From assembly GCA_933228895.1 (NCBI GenBank), contig OW121851.1:109451271-109515270 (forward strand): a stretch of DNA of 64,000 nucleotides, in the 5' to 3' direction. The notes below the pieces were generated by a model. The model did not search any database. It saw only the letters and a program-made list of their open reading frames with translations, and had not been told where the DNA came from. Both the position numbers and the translations under genes were made by a program. This DNA comes from Platycnemis pennipes (taxonomy: Eukaryota; Arthropoda; Insecta; Odonata; Platycnemididae). This document shows, one piece after another, positions 10,920 to 23,222 of the stretch (position 1 is its first letter; every line of letters begins with the position of its first letter).

Positions 10920-12640
10920 ACCCTCCTGGACAAGCGTAATTGACGAAGGATTTAGTTATTTCGTCTTCTGTTAGGTAAAGTAAAATTTAAGAATATTATT
11001 ACACCTATTAATCTATATTTAAGATAGGGAATATTCTCATAGCTACAAATCTGTACCAACTTCACGGCGTAAATAATATATTATGACTTTAATACATTAT
11101 TTTTCCGTGCCATCAGTATTGAACGCGTTTCGTGGTACTCGAGAGAATGAATTGTAATTCCATTGTAATGTCGTATTGTGTGCAGCTGGTTAAAATTTAG
11201 CACGTTTATTGCCTTTTGGGCTATTCGGTGGTGATAATCGTGACTTCTACGGCAAAGAAATTATTAGATTCACTTCAGTGATTAATGAATACAATGACTG
11301 CGCTGGTTAGTGAAGTGTGCATGTGTAATCTTCTGTTTTAAGACATTCCAAAAAAACTGATAGTGATGAATGGGCAGAAGGATATAAACCAGAGAGAAAA
11401 AATTGCATACCAATTTAAATTTATCTAAGTTATATATAAATCAGCCATTTTTTTGTAGTTTTCGTATTGTTGCTGTATCAAATTTTCATAGATGCTACAA
11501 AGTTTATTGAGCTGCCGTCATTAATAAAAAAATGCATCACTGCCAAAAAATAAAATAAAGGTAGCCTGGAGTTTATTATTCTTATAAATATAACTTTTAT
11601 TAAAAATACATATGAAAGAAGAAAATAAAATTTACAAAAGTCTTTACTTTCTTTAAGCTCCACTTATCCCCTTTAAAGTGAGCGTAGCGTGCGTCTGGGC
11701 TGTCTATAATTATATCTATGCGTGGTTACAAAATGTTCGTTAAATTAATGGAATAATAAATATCCATCAAATTCACTTACACTTACACTTTGATGAAAGA
11801 AGGCGTGACACTAAAGGTACTAATTTATGAATCATGTAAAGGAAAGATGCATAATTGAATGGTGGGGAACTTGAAAAGAAAGATGTAAAAGAAAGTATGG
11901 AACTTAATGTTGAGCATAGAGTATGGCTAAAAGACCTTGTACATGAGTAAAAGACGTTGGAAATATATTGGCCAGTATGGAATTTTGAATTTAGAGGAGA
12001 AAAATACAAAATAATCAGGAATGGAGATTAGTGTATAAGCTTGTTGGGATGGTGAAGGAAGAAATGTAGTTGAAGAAGGAATTCTTCAACTAGGTACCAT
12101 TATACTCGAATAGGATCATAAGCGGAGATTAATAACAGTAAATACGGTTGTAAATTGTATATATTCCTTTCAAATGTGCTACATACTTTAATAAAACTTA
12201 TTATTTGTAAAAAATATCTCATCGATACGGGTAGGTGAAGCTTGTAAGTATAGTGAGTGGGATTCCAATGACAATTGCTTAGAAAATGAGGAAGAGTGAG
12301 GAGAAAGGCATATTTTTGTAATAAGAGAAGTAGAGATTTCGCTTATCTGGAGAGGAAATTAGCTATTGAATTGGGGTATTCAAGAAAACTAGGGTACATA
12401 AATGTGCTGGTATGAAAAGAGAAATAGCGAAGGGGTAGGTAGTGTCCTCAAAAGGTGGAGGGGAGATTTGAATGGAGATGTATGAAGGTGGAAATTATAA
12501 TAGAAAATGGAGTCGATGCTGAAATCAGATTTCTAGGCCTTCTCTCAAATTAGATCCCGCGTGTTGGACTCTCTTTGCACACAGCATTCCAACTGAGAGC
12601 AAACGCAGCCACCCCATCGTTGAGCTAATGTCAAATTGGC
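10920..12640. other. No gene seen; downstream flank of gene A
   Basis: AT-rich sequence with no convincing ORFs. The 3' UTR of gene A (minus strand) must lie just left of 12648. No canonical AATAAA was seen close to the stop; an ATTAAA in minus-strand sense sits near 12186. Confidence 0.45.
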
Positions 12641-12647
12641 ACAGAGC

Positions 12648-13608
12648 TCACATTTGGGGACAGTTCTGCATGTTGTTGCACTCATCCCCTGCCACGCAAA
12701 CCGCCTTCCCGGGATCGAAGTGGGACCCCTTCCGGCAGCACTTGTGCGCGTATTTCATCCCGGTGCCGTCGTCGAAGCAGACGTAGTAGCACTTGCAGCA
12801 CTCCGTGTCCTCCAGTGCACCGTTGTTTACGCAGTGGACAGGGGTGGGAGTGGGTGCAGAGGTGGTCGTCGAGGGGTAATCGCTGCAGTCCCCAGCGACG
12901 CACACTCCCGCGGAGCCGTCGAAGTGTGAGCCCTTTCGACACATCTTCTCGACGTAGCTCAAGGAGTTGTTCGGTTGGAGGTAGCAGAGGTAATACTTTC
13001 GGCAATCCCCGGGAACAGGGTAAGCACCGACGCCATTTGTACAAGGTGACGGTTTCTCCGTCGTCGTTTGTTCTTTTGGTGTCGTTGACGACTGGTCTAC
13101 CGATATCGTCGTTGACGACTGGTCTACCGATGTCGTCGTTGACGACTGGTCTACCGATGTCGTCGTTGACGACTGGTCTACCGATGTCGTCGTTGACGAC
13201 TGGTCTACCGATGTCGTCGTTGACGACTGGTCTACCGATGTCGTCGTTGACGACTGGTCTACCGATGTCGTCGTCGACTGGTCTTCGGCCTTGACGCTTA
13301 ATTTCGGGTAAATGACGTGGTCAGGAGTTTGCTCTTCCACGCACTCGTACTCAATATTCGTTCCCTCTATCGATCCCTTGACCCCAGCTTTCATGCACCA
13401 AGGTACTGGGGGTTTATCGCAACCAGTTTTAGCCGTCTCATCGTTTTTGACGCACTTTTCTTGCTTCGGATCGTAGTAGTTCTCAACTGTTGTTGAGCAT
13501 AAGAAGGTGAATTGTTTGCCGTTTGTGCATTCATGGTACTCCACGCAGGAGTACGGATCAGGAAACAAGGTTTTCTCCGGAGTATCCGGGCATACAAATT
13601 CTTTGTAC
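12648..13608 (-). CDS. Gene A exon 3: chitin-binding domains plus mucin-like linker
   Basis: Last exon of a predicted ~409-residue secreted protein with exons at 26116-26154, 23223-23461 and here. The acceptor (CATCCATCCACAG) precedes G-TAC-AAA; with exon 2 ending TGC-AG it rebuilds Cys-Arg-Tyr-Lys in phase 2. In protein numbering, the first CBM14/peritrophin-type module is about 91-152 ('FPDPYSCVEYHEC', later 'YDPKQEKC'). A short Cys segment 'PPVPWC' follows, then a Ser/Thr linker at about 200-274 made of nine-residue repeats. The second module is about 278-331 ('GDCRKYYLCY', 'GSHFD'), and the third about 348-400 ('CCKCYYVC', 'CCRKGSHFDPGKAVC'). CBM14 modules bind chitin and the linker is probably O-glycosylated, so a role in peritrophic matrix or cuticle is inferred. 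An in-frame ATG at 13655 lies in the intron and is not the start. Gene B exon 3 is the paralogue. Confidence 0.88.
13086..13277 (-). repeat. 27-bp coding minisatellite in gene A linker
   Basis: Seven near-identical 27-bp units encode VDQSSTTTS repeats (one has Ile for Thr). Base-level identity between units is nearly complete, which points to recent unit turnover. Gene B has Ser/Thr repeats at this position, but of irregular type. Confidence 0.9.
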
Positions 13609-13661
13609 CTGTGGATGGATGAGGAAAATTCAATGAAACTATTTGTCTCCCACAATGCATC

Positions 13662-14220
13662 TAAAATAATTTGTTTAATGGAACCTTAGAAAATGTATTC
13701 TTTTATATTCTGGTGACTGGCTAAAATTGAGAGGGTTCAATATCAACGTTGCGTAGGTCTTATTGTTAGATAGGATTACCATATTTCTGGTCCCAGAAAA
13801 AGGGAGAATGGAGTTGAAAAAGAGACTAAAAAGAGTACAATAGAGTTTAACAAATCAATGGCAATTGAATGGTTGATTCTCTAATAGCGTGATCACAAAA
13901 TATTATTGTGTATTTATAAATTATGTTGATCCCACAAATAGGGAAGATGTCGTATTTTATCAGTAATTGCATACAAAAAACTGTGATAAACTTTAATCAG
14001 CCACTGAAAATTTTAATCAACTGATTTACATGAAGTGATTTTATTGGATATTAATCAATGTACATCTCAAATAGCCCTTGTCAAAAGTAACAACGCACAC
14101 AAAACAATAGTGCAAATACAACACAAAGTCAAACATACATACACAAATATATAACACACTCATACAGGCGCAATTTAACAAATAAAAAAGAATATTAAAA
14201 TATAATATCCTGATTTTAAC
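13662..14220. other. Gene A intron 2, unassigned part
   Basis: Intron sequence upstream of the exon 3 acceptor in the gene's direction. No recognised element. Confidence 0.5.
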
Positions 14221-14224
14221 CACA

Positions 14225-14660
14225 AGATATTCGTCAATTGAATAAAAGGGTTACGTTATCAGACAACTACGAGTAAAAGCCTTCAATTTGGCAATGGAAA
14301 CATGTTTGGCCTCTTGGGGCAAAAAATTAAAAAACTTTGGCTTTAAAATATTAAAATGTAATTTTGTTTTACTAAGTCTGCAGTGTGGCACAACAAGTTT
14401 TTCTTTCAACCTGGTGTCATGCAGATGTACAATGCCTTATACAGATCAATTTTTCTTTTACATGACACAGACATTTATAAATATACATACTATATAGGGA
14501 CATAAAATACCAAGTTGTTTAAAAATTGGGTTACAATGCTCACGAGTGTGTGATTTCGAGGATAACCCCAAAGTTCGATACCATAGTTTTGATGGCAATG
14601 AAGAAAAATAAAAGTAAGCTCTTTAAATAGTCTTGGGAAATAAGCTGTTGTAATTTACGC
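14225..14660 (-). pseudogene. LINE-D reverse transcriptase C-terminal relic
   Basis: The minus strand encodes 'KLWYRTLGLSSK', 'REHCNPIFKQLGI' and 'HDTRLKEKLVVPHCRLSKTK', then 'PKFFNFLPQEAK' and 'LKAFTRSCL'. This is the pattern of the last 150 residues of Jockey/CR1-type LINE ORF2 ('YG...WG', 'LF..LGIL', 'TR....L..P..R', 'FN.LP', 'FK..L...L'). A stop near 'CVM' and frame decay make it a relic. It lies in gene A intron 2 in the sense orientation. Confidence 0.7.
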
Positions 14661-14699
14661 ACCATCTAGATAACCTCATATTGTAAACTTGAGTCTCCA

Positions 14700-16780
14700 T
14701 TATTAGACGGATAAAAGTATGGCTTCAAAATGCAGGTATCAGGTACCATAGTTTCAGTTGTGTTATAGAGATCCTCAGATCCACATTATTTTATAAATTA
14801 ATTTTCTTCGTCATTTCATTGTCTTTTACTAGTAGGTTTCGTTCTACGTTTCTTTTATTCAATTATTTTTCAGGTGTATTCATTAATTACATCAATTCTG
14901 GAAAGGGATTTCTTTCGTTTCCATGGTATCTGTTTTACTGGTCTTATTTATAAAGTAGAATGTATGTATGTAAATATGTTAATATGTTTGCCTAATGCTC
15001 GATAACCAAATGTAGCACAGCTTTGAAGCTTTAACGTTTATTAAATGTCATCCTCAGACATACAATAGGCTCTACTTTTCTTGTAACTATAGTCCTCAGT
15101 TCGATCCCAGTCGTCAAAAAATTCCCATAAGAATACTTGTAAAAACGCTTTCTTAAAGCTTGTAGCCATTTTTTTCATTTGAAACTTTTAATTAGAAATA
15201 CGTATTGCACTAACTCGAGACGCACACCAGACGAAAGATAATTCAATAAATATTCCTATTATCATCGTCGAATTCTGATTTCGGGTCAAAATTACTGGTA
15301 CTTCAGTAAAATGTGACCAATTCCGGTGATTCTTTTTCAGTTTAAACGGTCCTATCCCCTTGACGACGAAATGGATTGTTGCATTATAAAGTAGATGGGC
15401 AGTATAAAATGTAGTCATATTCATTCACATAAAACATGAGAACCAAATGACGTCATTCAAAGTGAAGTGAAATACATTGCATTCCTGCGCGGTTAATAGA
15501 CTAATTTTATTGTAAATAATATTCCCCGGTTGGCCCCAGACAAGTCATAGCGTTGACATAAAATGCACATGTAAAAATATCTTTTTGCTTGAGGCAATTA
15601 TTTAATTTGTAAATTTTCATTATTAGTCATCAATCCTCATTGGTTTAATCAGAAATATTCACTGAGAGACTTGAGACGCTTACTAGTCGAAATATATTTC
15701 AATGACGACTTTTATCGTCGAATTCTGACATTGGTTAAAAATACCGGAACTTTGAAGATTTTTGCGGAACTTTCTGAAAATTTTCTGTTAAAACAACCAT
15801 CTCCCGTGGCGACCGATGACTTTGTTTGCAAATTTGTTCGATATGTTTCGTCGACTAAGACGTTAATTTGTGTTTCTCTATACACCTATTCCTTTGAACT
15901 ATTTGTACTACTTTATCGCTAATGGTGTTGATATGCATACCTGAATTTACTTCATCTATGCTGGTATTAGTTTGTATTGGTGAGTATTTATGCATTTTAT
16001 TTGCTCTGATTCTCAGCATCAATAGTGATTGAAAAAGTTAAACGGGGTCCCTGTTGTTTTAATAGGTTAAAATTGTTGAATACGGAATTCCAGTTTAGGG
16101 GAAACTAAAAAGGTTGTTAACGATAACGCCATAGCCATGATTGCACATAAAGACTGTAATTCTGGATCGAAGAGGGTGAAGATCGTATACGCGTGATTGA
16201 ACTGTTAAAAAAAAAAACAAGTTTCAGCAAAAACATCATTCAGACCAAGGATAAAGCGACGGGACGGGGAAATTCAACGTTGGAAGAAAAATTATATTGA
16301 AGATGTTAGGTGTAAAATTCTCTCCTGTAAAATCGATACTGCTCTATTATTTCCTTCTTTTATGCCTTCCGTTGAGAATCAACTGACACCTTCCGCTAGT
16401 AAGTAATGCTTGCATCGCATATGGAGTGTAAAACCCCTTTCAGTGGTAGAAATAGAGACAACAATTAGATTTTAGGATGAATGAATTTGGATTCTATACC
16501 TCAGGAATTGCATAAAGAACCCGTTGCGAATGGTGTAAATGGAATTTTAGATTTTAACTCCCAACGGATCAACGTGGAGTGACAATTCATCTTCTGCATT
16601 TTGCATACAGTTATTTAAATCGTGAATTTGATGTGCATCCGATTCCTATCATGGAATTATTTACTTCGCTTTTAATTGGAAGAATATATTATGTTTGCCC
16701 CTCATTTCATTGCCTCCGAAATCAGTATTGCATTTGTCACTAGCAAATGCTTTGTATTTATTCAATAAAACAAATTCAAA
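14700..16780. other. Gene A intron 2, mostly unassigned; one ~95-bp direct repeat
   Basis: Positions 15213-15310 and 15668-15755 are diverged direct copies sharing a CGAGACGC-type start and the segment ATCGTCGAATTCTGA followed by AAAATTAC-like sequence. No coding pattern is seen in the rest. Confidence 0.5.
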
Positions 16781-16784
16781 GAAT

Positions 16785-16862
16785 TCACCTGGACCAGGAA
16801 TCGAATCAGGGACCTTTTAATTTCCGGGCCACTGCGCAGACCACTACGCTTCTCTGGATCCT
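16785..16862 (-). repeat. SINE-2 tRNA-like head
   Basis: The reverse complement reads GCGTAGTGGTCTGCGCAGTG (A-box region), GCCCGGAAATTAA, then a B box GATTCGATTCC followed by GGTCCAGGTGAATT. It matches the segment at 53820-53885. The acceptor arms do not pair, so it is a SINE head, not a tRNA gene. Confidence 0.6.
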
Positions 16863-16974
16863 TAACTACCATGACAATTTTACCAAGCGAGGTTAAAGTC
16901 ACTAGATTTTAAGTTTAAGATTGGTGAGATATTCAGGAGTGGATGGAAACCTTCATCAACTCATGAAGAAATAA

Positions 16975-17440
16975 CATGTCTACATCTACATAATACCCTG
17001 TTAGACACTGTTTAAAGGTATATGGCAGGGGATGAATTCTCACCAAACATGCATAAAAAAAATTGTAGTAATAATATACTAGTCTAATCTTCACTATTGA
17101 AAAAGGTAAAAATAGCAAAGAATGCATGTAGTATGATGCTGTTATTTGGGTTAGCTTCAAGTCCTTATACCAACATGCAGCTATATATGCTATCCATTTA
17201 TACACTCGTATTGGATATATTTACCGCTATTCATATCCCTAATTGTACGAGGAAAAAAGGACATTTCGATCTGTCAGTTCGGAAATCAAAATCTCTAATT
17301 TTGTGATTTTATCCAGTCTACCATAGTAAGTTGGGTTTCGCAAAATATTTTTAACGTCATCAGTGAAAATAAAATCTTGGAATTTATTTTAGAGATTAAT
17401 TCTAAATTTCTACCTGCGATATGACAATGATTCCCATTTT
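16975..17440 (-). repeat. LINE-C 3' end
   Basis: Minus-strand copy of the CR1/Jockey-like LINE-C tail. It has the end of ORF2 around the 'FFPRTIRD' motif (here damaged), then a 3' UTR with CATGTTTGGTGAGAATTCA and a GCCATATACC-type hairpin, ending at ATGTAGATGTAGA. It aligns with 23889-24320 and 52925-53296. Confidence 0.75.
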
Positions 17441-17459
17441 AATTCATTTGATAGACTGG

Positions 17460-20400
17460 TTACGCTAATATCCCTTCCCCATGGACTACGCCTTGTCGTG
17501 GTGGGATTGGGGCTTGCGTGTTCCCGTAACCCCTAGAGCTGCACTGGCGGGAGCGACTAATATTGCTTCTTGTAGGGTCACCCATGCCAGATGGGTGGAG
17601 GAGTAGGAGCCTGACGAATGGTAGTCCACGTACCGTACTCACAGCGTCTGTTCCTCAGTGACGCGGCTGTGAGAAGGCGTCTGACCCCAGTGGGGCGGCC
17701 TAACAAGTGATGGTGTCACGTTAAAAACACTATTGAGGCAGGCAACGGGAAACCACCTCAATTAAACTCTCCCAAGAACACAATGGACTTGAACAATAGA
17801 GAATTGAATCCTGGGAACTACGGGGCCCGGGACCAAATTAGTGGTACGGGGGTCGTGCCCGGCAGCAGGGTAAGCAAGGACTCTGCGGTCAACATCTCAC
17901 GAAATCCTTGCACGAAAAGAAGAACAGCAGCAACGGCAGCAGCAGCGGCGGCGAAGAAGTAACCAGAGAAGGGAGAAACAATGCTAAGGATCGAGACATG
18001 GTACGTTAGGACGATGTTAAGGGCAGGAAAACTAGAAAACATTAAGCGGGAAATGGAGAGGAGAGAGTTCGATTTGTTGGAATAAGGCGAAGTAAGATGG
18101 AGAGACCAGGGGGACTTCTGGAGTGAAAAGTACAGGGTTATATACAGTGGTGGGGAAGAGAGCCAGCGGGGAGTAGCAGTTGTATTGAATTCAACATTAG
18201 GAAAAAGGGTATTGAATGTGGAACAGGCAAGCGATAGAATACTAGCTATCGAAATCAAAGTGAAGCCGGTGAATGTAGTGGTAGTACAGGAATACATGCC
18301 GACAGGGGGACATAGAGAAAAGGAAGTAGGCGAAGTATATGACCAGTTGGAAGAATTAATTGGGAAAGTAAAAAGCAGGAAGAACCTAATAATTATGGAA
18401 GATTGGAACGCTGCAGTAGGAGAAGGGAGGGACGGTAGGGGAGTATGGTCTGGGTATAAGAAATGACCGGGGCGAGAAAGCAGTGGAGTTCTGTAGGAGG
18501 AATAATTTAGTGATTACAAACACGTGCTTTAAACACCACCCTAGGCGTAGGTGCACATGGAAAATGCCGGGGGATACTGGAAGGTACCAACCAGACTACA
18601 TCATGGTTAGGCAAAGATTCAGGAGCAGCGTAAAGAACTCGCATAGTTTCCCAGGTGCAGATGCCGACTCCGACCATAACTTGGTGTTGATGAAATGTGA
18701 GATGAGACTAAAAAGGTTGAAAGTAGGAAGGAAAATATAAAGTGGGATGTAGGAGCACTGACTGGAGGGAATAGGAGGGAATATCAGGAGATTGTGGAAA
18801 GATACATCAGGGAAGAGGAGGAAAGAGGAACAATAAATGAAGGTTGGGAAATGATAAAGACGGACATAAAAGAAGCAGCCGAGAAAACAATAGGAACAGT
18901 AGACGCTAGAAGGATCAAGAAACCATGGGTAACAGCAGAAATGATGTAAAGGATCGAGGAAAGAAGGAAATGGAATAATGTAAATACAGAGCTAGGCAAA
19001 AGGCGTTATAAGGAGATTAACAGCAGGCTTAGGAGAGAAACAAGAGAAAAGTGGTGGAGTCAGCAATGCGAGGAGATGGAGAGTCTCAAGAGAGAAGGAG
19101 AAATAGGCAGTCTGTACTTAAAGGTTAGAATGTTATCGGGAATCAAGAAATGGAAAACGGTCCCGTGCATCAAACACAGAAAGGGAAATTTAGCAATGGA
19201 ACCAGAGGAGATCCAGTCGTTAGAGGAAATATGTTGAGGAACTGTATGATAGCGAAAATAGGCCTAGGAACTTTGACATAGAAGAGAAAAAGGACGTAGA
19301 TCATAATGACATGGGCCCCGGAATACTTGATAGTGAGATAGAGAAGGCACTGCGAAAAATGAAAGTAGATAAAACGGTAGGGATAGATAACATTCCAGCT
19401 GAGCTTCTGAAAAACCAGGGAAGAGGGAGAAGGGACAGATTTTATGAACTTGTTCATAGAATATACGAGGAGGGGGCTTAACCGGGGGATTTTGTAAAAA
19501 CCGTGCTGATACCTATACCGAAAAAGAGGGTGACAAAAGAATGTGAAGACTATAGAGCGATAACTTTGATTAATCATGCGGCAAAGGCAGTGCTTAGAAT
19601 CATCAATAGGAGAATGGAAAAGAAAGCAAACGAATTCCTAGGCGAGGATCAGTTTAGATTTCGGAAGGGGAGGGCCACTCGGGGTGAGATTGCAGTGATG
19701 AGAATACTATTGGAAAGGAATCTAGAATACAATCAGGATGTATTCGCGTGCTTTGTTTATTTCGAAAAGGCGTTCGACAGAGTGAGGTGGGACAAGTTAA
19801 TGGAAATATTGCGGAAGATAGGAGTAGGCTGGTGAGACAGGAGACTGATCCAGAATTTATACGAGGCGCAGAAGGAGCAGTGAGAGTAGCCGATGGACAA
19901 TCGGATTGGGCAAAAATAGAGAGGGGAGTGAGGCAGGCCTGTCCGTTATCGCCGGTACTTTTCAACATACTCGGACGAAATGGTGAGAGAGGCTTCGGAT
20001 GAGCTGGAGGCTGGAGTAAAGGTCGGGGGGAAATTGATAAAATCAGTGAGGTTTGCGGATGACCAAGCGCTAGTCAGCCAGTCAGCCCGTGGCTTGTAAA
20101 AAATGCTAGATGCGTTGCAGGGACAGTGCGAATGATACGGGATGAGGATAAACCAGAAGAAAACGAAAGTAATGCGATTTTCTAGAACAAAAAGGACCAG
20201 TTTAACGATATAAGTAGTAGGTCAAAAGGTAGAGCAGGTAGAGCAATTTAGCTATCTAGGTAGTGTGTTGGAAGAAAAAGGGTATTGCAGCATTGAAGTG
20301 AGAAGGAGAATTTCATTGGCAAAAGAAGCTTTTACACGTAGGCGTGAGCTAATGACAGGGGCGTTGAGCAGGGAATTGAAGAAAAGACTAGTGAAAAGTT

Positions 20401-20835
20401 TAATATGGAGCGTGCACTATATGGGGCGGAAGCGTGGGCTTTGCAATAAGAAGATGAAAATAAACTTTGCGCTTTTGAAATGTGGGTGTGGAGAAGGATG
20501 GATAAAATAAAGTGGGTCGAAAGGAAAACGAACGATGAAGTGCTAGAATTGGTAGGAGAGGAAAGAAATTTGATAGATGAAATTAGGAGAAAGCAGAAGG
20601 TGTGGATGGAAAAGGTAATAAAAGGGGATGGTGTTTTGAAAGAGATGATTGAGGGAAGAGCGTTGGGTAAGCGGGTAGAGAGAGGAGAAGAACGGGTAGC
20701 TTGGATGGAATGATGGGTGGCAGGAGGTATGAGGGGCTTAAGAGGGACATCGTGTGAAATTTAGGGGGTGGGAAGAATTAAATGTCCATTTAAACCTACC
20801 TTCACCGGTAGAATACTAATAATAATAATTACGCT
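17460..20835 (+). mobile_element. LINE-A, nearly full-length but inactive RTE-like retrotransposon
   Basis: The 5' region begins with CCATGGACTACGCCTTGTCG and a conserved GGGAAACCACCTCA box near 17748. Endonuclease pieces: 'TWYVRTMLRAGKLENIKREM' (~17995), 'NLIIMEDWNAAVGEG', and 'DYIMVRQRF' with 'ADSDHNLV' (~18670). RT pieces: 'LIPIPKKR', 'YRAITLI' (~19500), 'FEKAFDRV' (~19760), 'GVRQACPLSPVLFNI' (~19930), and 'FADDQALVSQSA' (~20055, the catalytic FADD box). C-terminal: 'FSYLGSVLEEKG' and 'EVLELVGEERNLIDEI'. The 3' UTR ends in an AATAATAATAATT microsatellite. This layout (one ORF, AP endonuclease then RT) is that of the RTE-like 'craniofacial development protein 2' group. Many stops and frameshifts (18466, 19010-19250, 19835, 20000) make it dead. 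It lies antisense in gene A intron 2. Confidence 0.85.
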
Positions 20836-21022
20836 AATATAGTTATCGTACCGGCCCTTTACAAATCTTGCCGATCTTCGCTGCACACGCTCCAGGTCAT
20901 TATTTAGGCCGATTGAAGTATGGGTTGAATACGAGACGACAGGCATATAAACGCAGAAAAGCTCACGCTATTAAAACACTCATTCAGTTATGATAGAAGA
21001 TGCAGTTAAGGGTAAGGAAACA

Positions 21023-21362
21023 GGGAATCGGGTTGGTGTGGTGGCTAGAGTCCTGGCCTCCCATCCCGAGAGCCCGGGTTTGATTCCCGGAAGTTGCGGA
21101 TTTTTCAGTAGAAAACCGGTCCCACTTGGGTGCCTAGTGGAGGGTGTTTCAACTTTAGTACTCCGTCCGTCGGATTGGACATTAAACCGTGGTCCCCTTG
21201 GCGCCTTTAATTGAGAGTAGGCTAATGCCGACGCCGGTTTTCACTCCACCCTTCCTCCGTTTCCTGAAGACTCCTACCACTACCCAATTACCCACCTAGC
21301 CTAAATAGTGCAAATGACCTCAGCTGTCGGTCGCCTCCCCTGAACAACCAAAGGATAAGGAA
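21023..21362 (+). repeat. SINE-1, nearly full length
   Basis: Has the whole body from GAATCGGGTTGGTGTGGTGG through B box GGTTTGATTCCC and GTCGGTCGCCTCCCCTGAAC to an AACCAAA tail. Orientation is opposite to gene A, in its intron 2. Confidence 0.85.
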
Positions 21363-21707
21363 ACATGTCCCTCCGTTATACACTTCGATTGAAGTGAATA
21401 AATCCATGGGTCAGTCTATTTGGACCATAATAGAAGTCGCTCGAGAGCTAGTGTTCCCATGCGATTCCGAAAATTGTAAATGGATGGATCAGATGAAATA
21501 CGAACATTTGTTCGTAATACCTTAATAAGAGAGGTATATGTAGAGTATCATAAAACGAACAAAAACCAGATGGGTTGGATACACTCTGTGGCATTGTGGA
21601 TTTGCAAGGAACGTAGTAGTAGGAATAATCCTACAGGAATAACCATGGGTAAAGGACTTTAGCCAGATAAAAACAAATTTAAGAAAAATAAGTTTCCGGA
21701 TAGAGTT

Positions 21708-21990
21708 TAGTCGGTATTGAGTTCAGAGCACTGGCCTCTAACCTAGAGGTCCGGGTTCAATTTCCAGTAGTGGGAGATATTTTCAATTGGTAAACTAGGC
21801 CCTAATTTAAGCGCTTTGTAGATAGTATTTGAGTACAGTACTCCCTCCGTCGGATAGGACGTTAAGTCGTGGTCCCCTTGACCTTTTTCTGCTAAGAACA
21901 GGCTTATGCCAACATTGGGCTACTCTCCAACCTTCCTCCCAACCCTTCCATCCCCTTCCTTGTATCTTTCATCACGAACTTATAAGCCTA
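21708..21990 (+). repeat. SINE-1, diverged
   Basis: The head GTCGGTATTGAGTTCAGAGC, B box GGGTTCAATTTCC and the body segment CTCCCTCCGTCGGATAGGAC are recognisable. The 3' part past 21960 decays. Confidence 0.75.
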
Positions 21991-22074
21991 CAAGGGCGGG
22001 TGTATTTTTTTAAACCACAAATAGATGTACCTACCAGAATGTAACCAGGGTTATAATGAACTGGGGAGAATGAG

Positions 22075-22250
22075 GTCGTTTACCATATATTTTTATTGCC
22101 GAATGTCATAGAGTTTGTAAAAGAAAAAGTCCCGCATTTTTCGTTTTTCGATCCGTCAAATAGTTCTCGAGTTATAAGTGGCGAAAAACCGGCGATTTTA
22201 TCCCTTTCCGAAAAGTAGGCGTGCATGCGACCTAGTACGTCATTCACTTC
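22075..22250 (+). repeat. Repeat R, copy 1
   Basis: Shares a run of motifs with 36551-36748 (same strand) and 49660-49780 (opposite strand): GGTCGTTTACCATAT, TTTATTGCCGAAT, GAGTTTGTAAAAGAAAA, TTCGTTTTTCGATCCGTCAA and CACTTCGTCCAATGAG. No coding potential. The second copy abuts the Penelope-like element. Confidence 0.75.
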
Positions 22251-22699
22251 GTCCAATGAGAAGCTACTTCGCCTTATCACAATGGGGGACACAGCTGACT
22301 CTGCCACTGGAAGTGGTTGCGACAGGATCTGTGCGAGCACACCTGCCGACACCCTCCTTCACTCCCTTCCCTTTCCCTAAAAGCAGGTACGCACGGGAGG
22401 AGGATGACGTAGTAAGTCTCAAAGCAGCTTCTTCGGTGGGCGTCGCCTTTTCCTTATTTGTATTTTTGATTTACGAGTGAATGGCCTTGGTTAGTAGATT
22501 AATTCTTTCACTAAAATTCATTTTATGTTTCCATGTAACGACTTCGTGTACAAAATTGCTATTTCGGTTCCAAGTAAACGCCCCCATTACAAATCGTCGT
22601 CAACCAATCAAAAGTGGTTAGTAGAGGTTTTGGGTTTGAAGTGCCCCTGTGGCTCAGATTATTTCGCACTGTCTGACCTATGACTAAAATTTTAGAGAA

Positions 22700-22790
22700 T
22701 TCAACATACATGCGCTGGTAGGGTTTAGAACCCGCAACCGTTGGGCCGAAGCGTTACCGACCTGGCTACCGCGACAGGCACGAATCTCAG
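22700..22790 (-). repeat. tRNA-like SINE head, separate family
   Basis: The reverse complement CGCGGTAGCCAGGTCGGTAA resembles an A-box/D-arm, and GCGGGTTCTAAACCC a T-arm with B box. The ends do not form a proper acceptor stem, so this is probably a SINE remnant and not a functional tRNA. Confidence 0.55.
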
Positions 22791-23222
22791 TAATACACCA
22801 TATGTGTTTGGCGTAACTTATAGAAACCAGTTATTTTTCTTGGCTATGGGCGGTGAAGCAATTAATGTGACAAACTTCTTGGGCAAATTACATCGTGGAG
22901 TTACCTCTAACATCCATAGTTGCCTGCAATGGATCTCATCCAATTCTCAATCTGCAGTTATGCAACTTTGCTTTCTGAGTCAAGGCACTCAAGAGAGTAT
23001 GTTTATGCCATGAATTTTCGATATGGTTCTGGTTCGACGGCCGGTAATAATTGCTTGGGCAGGTGTACTAAATTTAATATGTAGCAGAGTTTCGTGATTA
23101 AGTTTCGAAGATACTACTTCTGGTTCTAAAGAATTTAACTTAATATTATTCGCTCGCGGAACACAGCAGGCTTGCATTTTCATGAGATCAAACTATGGAA
23201 GCAATAATCATGTCGAACTCAC

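Noticed and set aside
13083..13280. CRISPR-like array
   Set aside because: Regular 27-bp units without spacers; a coding minisatellite in frame with gene A.
12636..13294. Several ORFs on both strands overlapping gene A exon 3
   Set aside because: They are shadows of the biased repeat codons; only the minus frame encoding Cys-spaced CBM14 modules is coherent.
13609..13655. ATG at 13655 as the start of gene A
   Set aside because: It lies in a 47-nt intronic read-through ahead of a consensus acceptor whose equivalent exists in gene B; the signal peptide is encoded elsewhere.
22700..22790. tRNA gene
   Set aside because: A and B boxes are recognisable but the acceptor stem does not pair, as with the sites at 16785, 24480 and 53820.
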